From a virus, in IMG/VR virus record IMGVR_UViG_3300028027_000165, positions 1 to 30,654 of that record: a stretch of DNA of 30,654 nucleotides; one strand, 5' to 3'. The position numbers and the translations under genes were made by a program. Every line of letters starts with the position of its first letter. The first letter of the stretch is position 1. Positions 28,334 through 30,654 of the stretch are shown here, in pieces. The notes under the pieces were generated by a model. That model saw only the letters and a program-made list of their open reading frames with translations. It ran no database searches and had not been told where the DNA came from.

Positions 28334-30654
28334 TTACTTAATTGTTTTTAGCCACGGATAATCACGATTTTCTGGGGGTTTAGCCATTTGGATAACGAAT
28401 TCACTATATGCTGAATAACCTTCTCTTCGTTTTCCAACGTCTTGTCCTTTACCATTACTACCTATACGAAGCATAGTTTCTCTTTGTTCTGGAGTTAAAC
28501 TATTCCATTTAGTTTTCATATCTTTATCGGCAACGTCAAGTTTACCTTTATGAGTTCTAGATAATTGCTCCATAGCTTTACCCATATCAACCTGGGCTCG
28601 ATCAGATAAATAACCTGATTTACCTTCTTTATCAGTGCCACTATATAAATGAGAGCTTGAAGGATTCATTTCAACAATTGCTGTTGTAGTGAATGCGTGC
28701 TTAAATGCATCACTAGATAAGCCTTCGCCCTTTTCTTTAAGATTGCTAAATGTCTTTTCTAAAGCATGTGAAAATTGAACAGGATTAATATGTTGGAATT
28801 GTTGTGACATTAACACAGCATCTTCTTTCATTTTACCTACTTGTCCTTCATTAATACCTTTAATAGCTTTAACCCTATTTTCAACAATAGTTCTGACATT
28901 ATTTTCATTATCTTTTTTCTCATTATAATTAACAGCATAGTTAGAAGGTACAGCAACAACTCCTTGGGGTGTTGCAACATCTAAATGGCCATCTGGTCTA
29001 CGTGACGCCGTAATAGTATTGCCTTCTGGAGTAACATAAGATTGCCAATTTGGTTTATACTTTTTATTCTTACCACTACTACCACCTTCACCATCGTCAT
29101 CACCACTACCACTACCACCTCTACGACCATATCCAGGAGGATAATGCTGAACATTAGCTGCTAGATATGTAGTAGCATTACGCATATTGTTCATCCAGTC
29201 TTCAGGTGTTTTAGCTTCTGCAAACGCCATACCTAAACCTTTTGATCTTACTGCAGGAGGAATATCTTTAGATATATACAACAGTAATTGATCGTTAAGG
29301 TGTTGTTGTTCTGCTCTGGCATCTTTAGATTGAGTATGACTCCATCTATTATCCTCTTTTAATATTTCAAATCTTCTATCAGCTTCTCTAGCAGCTTGGA
29401 TAGCCTCTTCTTTTCTTTCTTGTAAAGATAATCTTTTCTCAGCAAGCTTTCTATCAGCTTCTGCTTTCTTATCAGACTTAGCTTGTCCAGCTAATGTAAT
29501 AGCAGTACGCATATCTTCACGTTCTGTTTGAGCAGCTAATTGTTTATCTTGACGCTTGTTAGCCTCTTCTTGAGCCTGTCTACGTAAAGAAGTTTCAAAT
29601 GCTTGTCTACCACCATAAGATAATGCACGAGCAGTATCATAGCCCATAGCACGACCTGCTACAGTAGCTACAGCTAACCGAGCAACTTCTTGATCATTTA
29701 AGCCTAAGACACTCTTAATACCTTTGTATGTAAATAAATCTTTAAGCGAGTTAATAGCAGACTCATCGTCTTTATTAGCTATAGCTTTATCAACATCTTT
29801 TTGGGAACCCCTTAATTGTTTAATCCAGTATTCAGGTCTAGTATCATCATCTTCTGGTTTTAATGGAGGAACAATTTTACCTTCATTAACATCTATTAAT
29901 GCTTGCATCTCAGCATTAGATGCTTGTTTAGCATCTGGATCAGGGATAAATGCAACTGGCTCTGCAGGCATATCAATAGTACTATTGTTACCACCAACAG
30001 ACTTAGCTACAACAGGAGAAGGTACAGGAAAACGATCTTTACCTTCAACAACTACTTTAGGTTTAGCAGCAAGCATTGGTAAAGGTTCAATTACCTCCAT
30101 ACCTACATTTTTAAAAGGTCTCTCTGGAATATCGAACTCTGAGCTGACACTACCATTAATCTTTGCTTGTACATCTTTAAGCTTCATGTCTGCAGTTACA
30201 TCTGGATAAACAGAACGAGGAACCGCATCTTCTATTTTATTTTCTATTTTATCTTTTATTGTAGAAACCCTAACTAGATTTTCAGGGATTACTTTTTGAT
30301 AATCTATTACTGGGCCAGCAATTACTGTTGGTTCAAGCATAGGTACATCTTCAACACCATCTTCATAATGATAACTAGCTGAACTACCTCTATTAAAGTC
30401 ATATACTCTTTCAGTACCGTCTTCAAAAGAAGATCCAGGTACATCAGAATGCTCATATGCTAATGATGGTACTGGTACCTGAATAGTACCTTCATTATAG
30501 TTCATTAATTGAGGTACTGCAGAAGTACCGTCAGCATATAACGTATCAGTATATCCTACAGGTATTTTAACACCTAGTCTATCAGCAAAAGGTGATTGAC
30601 CAGCATTAACTCGCATGTCTCTATAAGCAGCAGCTTTATTAGCTATTGCATCAT
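28334..30654 (-). CDS. Large virion-type protein with repeats and coiled coil, 5' end outside window
   Basis: The frame stays open to the right edge (DAIANKAAAYRD precedes the first Met at 30616), and that Met has no clear Shine-Dalgarno, so the N-terminus probably lies beyond the window. Counting from M at 30616: four related units YADGTSAVP, YNEGTIQVP, FEDGTERVY and YEDGVEDVP (about 27-92); a Pro/Val-rich middle; a strongly charged coiled coil (about 340-435); and a Gly/Ser/Asp linker (GGSGSGDDDGEGGSSG). No enzyme motif is seen. DGT-VP repeats occur in phage tail-length and internal proteins. It is the first visible gene upstream of the ejection protein, 15 bases away, so all three late genes probably share one message. 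Confidence 0.65.
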   Translation of the reverse strand, partial: DAIANKAAAYRDMRVNAGQSPFADRLGVKIPVGYTDTLYADGTSAVPQLMNYNEGTIQVPVPSLAYEHSDVPGSSFEDGTERVYDFNRGSSASYHYEDGVEDVPMLEPTVIAGPVIDYQKVIPENLVRVSTIKDKIENKIEDAVPRSVYPDVTADMKLKDVQAKINGSVSSEFDIPERPFKNVGMEVIEPLPMLAAKPKVVVEGKDRFPVPSPVVAKSVGGNNSTIDMPAEPVAFIPDPDAKQASNAEMQALIDVNEGKIVPPLKPEDDDTRPEYWIKQLRGSQKDVDKAIANKDDESAINSLKDLFTYKGIKSVLGLNDQEVARLAVATVAGRAMGYDTARALSYGGRQAFETSLRRQAQEEANKRQDKQLAAQTEREDMRTAITLAGQAKSDKKAEADRKLAEKRLSLQERKEEAIQAAREADRRFEILKEDNRWSHTQSKDARAEQQHLNDQLLLYISKDIPPAVRSKGLGMAFAEAKTPEDWMNNMRNATTYLAANVQHYPPGYGRRGGSGSGDDDGEGGSSGKNKKYKPNWQSYVTPEGNTITASRRPDGHLDVATPQGVVAVPSNYAVNYNEKKDNENNVRTIVENRVKAIKGINEGQVGKMKEDAVLMSQQFQHINPVQFSHALEKTFSNLKEKGEGLSSDAFKHAFTTTAIVEMNPSSSHLYSGTDKEGKSGYLSDRAQVDMGKAMEQLSRTHKGKLDVADKDMKTKWNSLTPEQRETMLRIGSNGKGQDVGKRREGYSAYSEFVIQMAKPPENRDYPWLKTIK

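Noticed and set aside
29724-30209. Long plus-strand open frame (161 codons) opposite the virion protein
   Set aside because: It is antisense to a gene with clear coding character, is Ser/Leu-rich as expected for a shadow frame, and has no ribosome site or neighbour in phase.
1-30654. CRISPR array, integrase, transposase or attachment site
   Set aside because: No regularly spaced repeats, no recombinase motif and no insertion-sequence ends were seen on either strand.

Overview
The window is most of a tailed-phage genome, probably a T7-like or N4-like podovirus. It has very tight gene packing (many ATGA or TAATG stop/start overlaps), a family A DNA polymerase, a T7 gp4-type primase-helicase, a T7-type single-subunit RNA polymerase, and a late arm of very large internal virion proteins. 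There is no integrase, no repressor and no host-like gene. Most of the sequence is AT-rich. One gene (1608-2117) is clearly richer in G and C and carries a modular peptide repeat that I associate with phages and prophages of Burkholderiales-type Betaproteobacteria. That hints at such a host, but only weakly.

Layout. Positions 149-214 form a divergent control region. To its left, a minus-strand gene (terminase-small-subunit-like) runs off the window edge. To its right, one long plus-strand arm runs from 215 to 20412. The order along it is: an ssDNA-binding protein; about 25 small accessory genes (215-8010) including a 2OG-Fe(II) oxygenase, a nucleoside 2-deoxyribosyltransferase-like protein, an Api92-like protein, a DUF3310 protein and a GIY-YIG protein; a nucleotide and replication block (8040-14431) with MazG-like protein, dCMP deaminase, a zincin-like protein, DNA polymerase, 5'-3' exonuclease, a second GIY-YIG endonuclease and primase-helicase; the RNA polymerase (14441-16642); a class II ribonucleotide reductase with its thioredoxin; two tRNAs; and a Dps-like protein. 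A bidirectional terminator (20422-20456) separates this arm from a convergent minus-strand arm (20463 to the right edge) of three giant virion-type proteins. If the genome is circular or circularly permuted, the minus genes at both window edges belong to one late operon that starts at the divergent region.

Control. An 11-base core, GTCCCCTAATA, occurs four times. One copy is on the minus strand in the divergent region. The others lie just before the nucleotide/replication block, before the ribonucleotide reductase, and before the tRNAs. These are the best candidates for promoters of the phage RNA polymerase.

Most notable. The 1201-aa late protein at 20463-24068 carries the motif set of a single-subunit RNA polymerase: a DxxGR-like site, motif A with DGNQNG, motif B K-x7-YG, and motif C IHD preceded by a T7-like QSTDG segment. 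The phage therefore appears to encode two such polymerases, one expressed with the replication genes and one in the structural arm. The second looks like a compact counterpart of the N4 virion RNA polymerase. Its neighbour, a 1416-aa protein, begins with a staphylococcal-nuclease-like domain that keeps most of the active-site residues.
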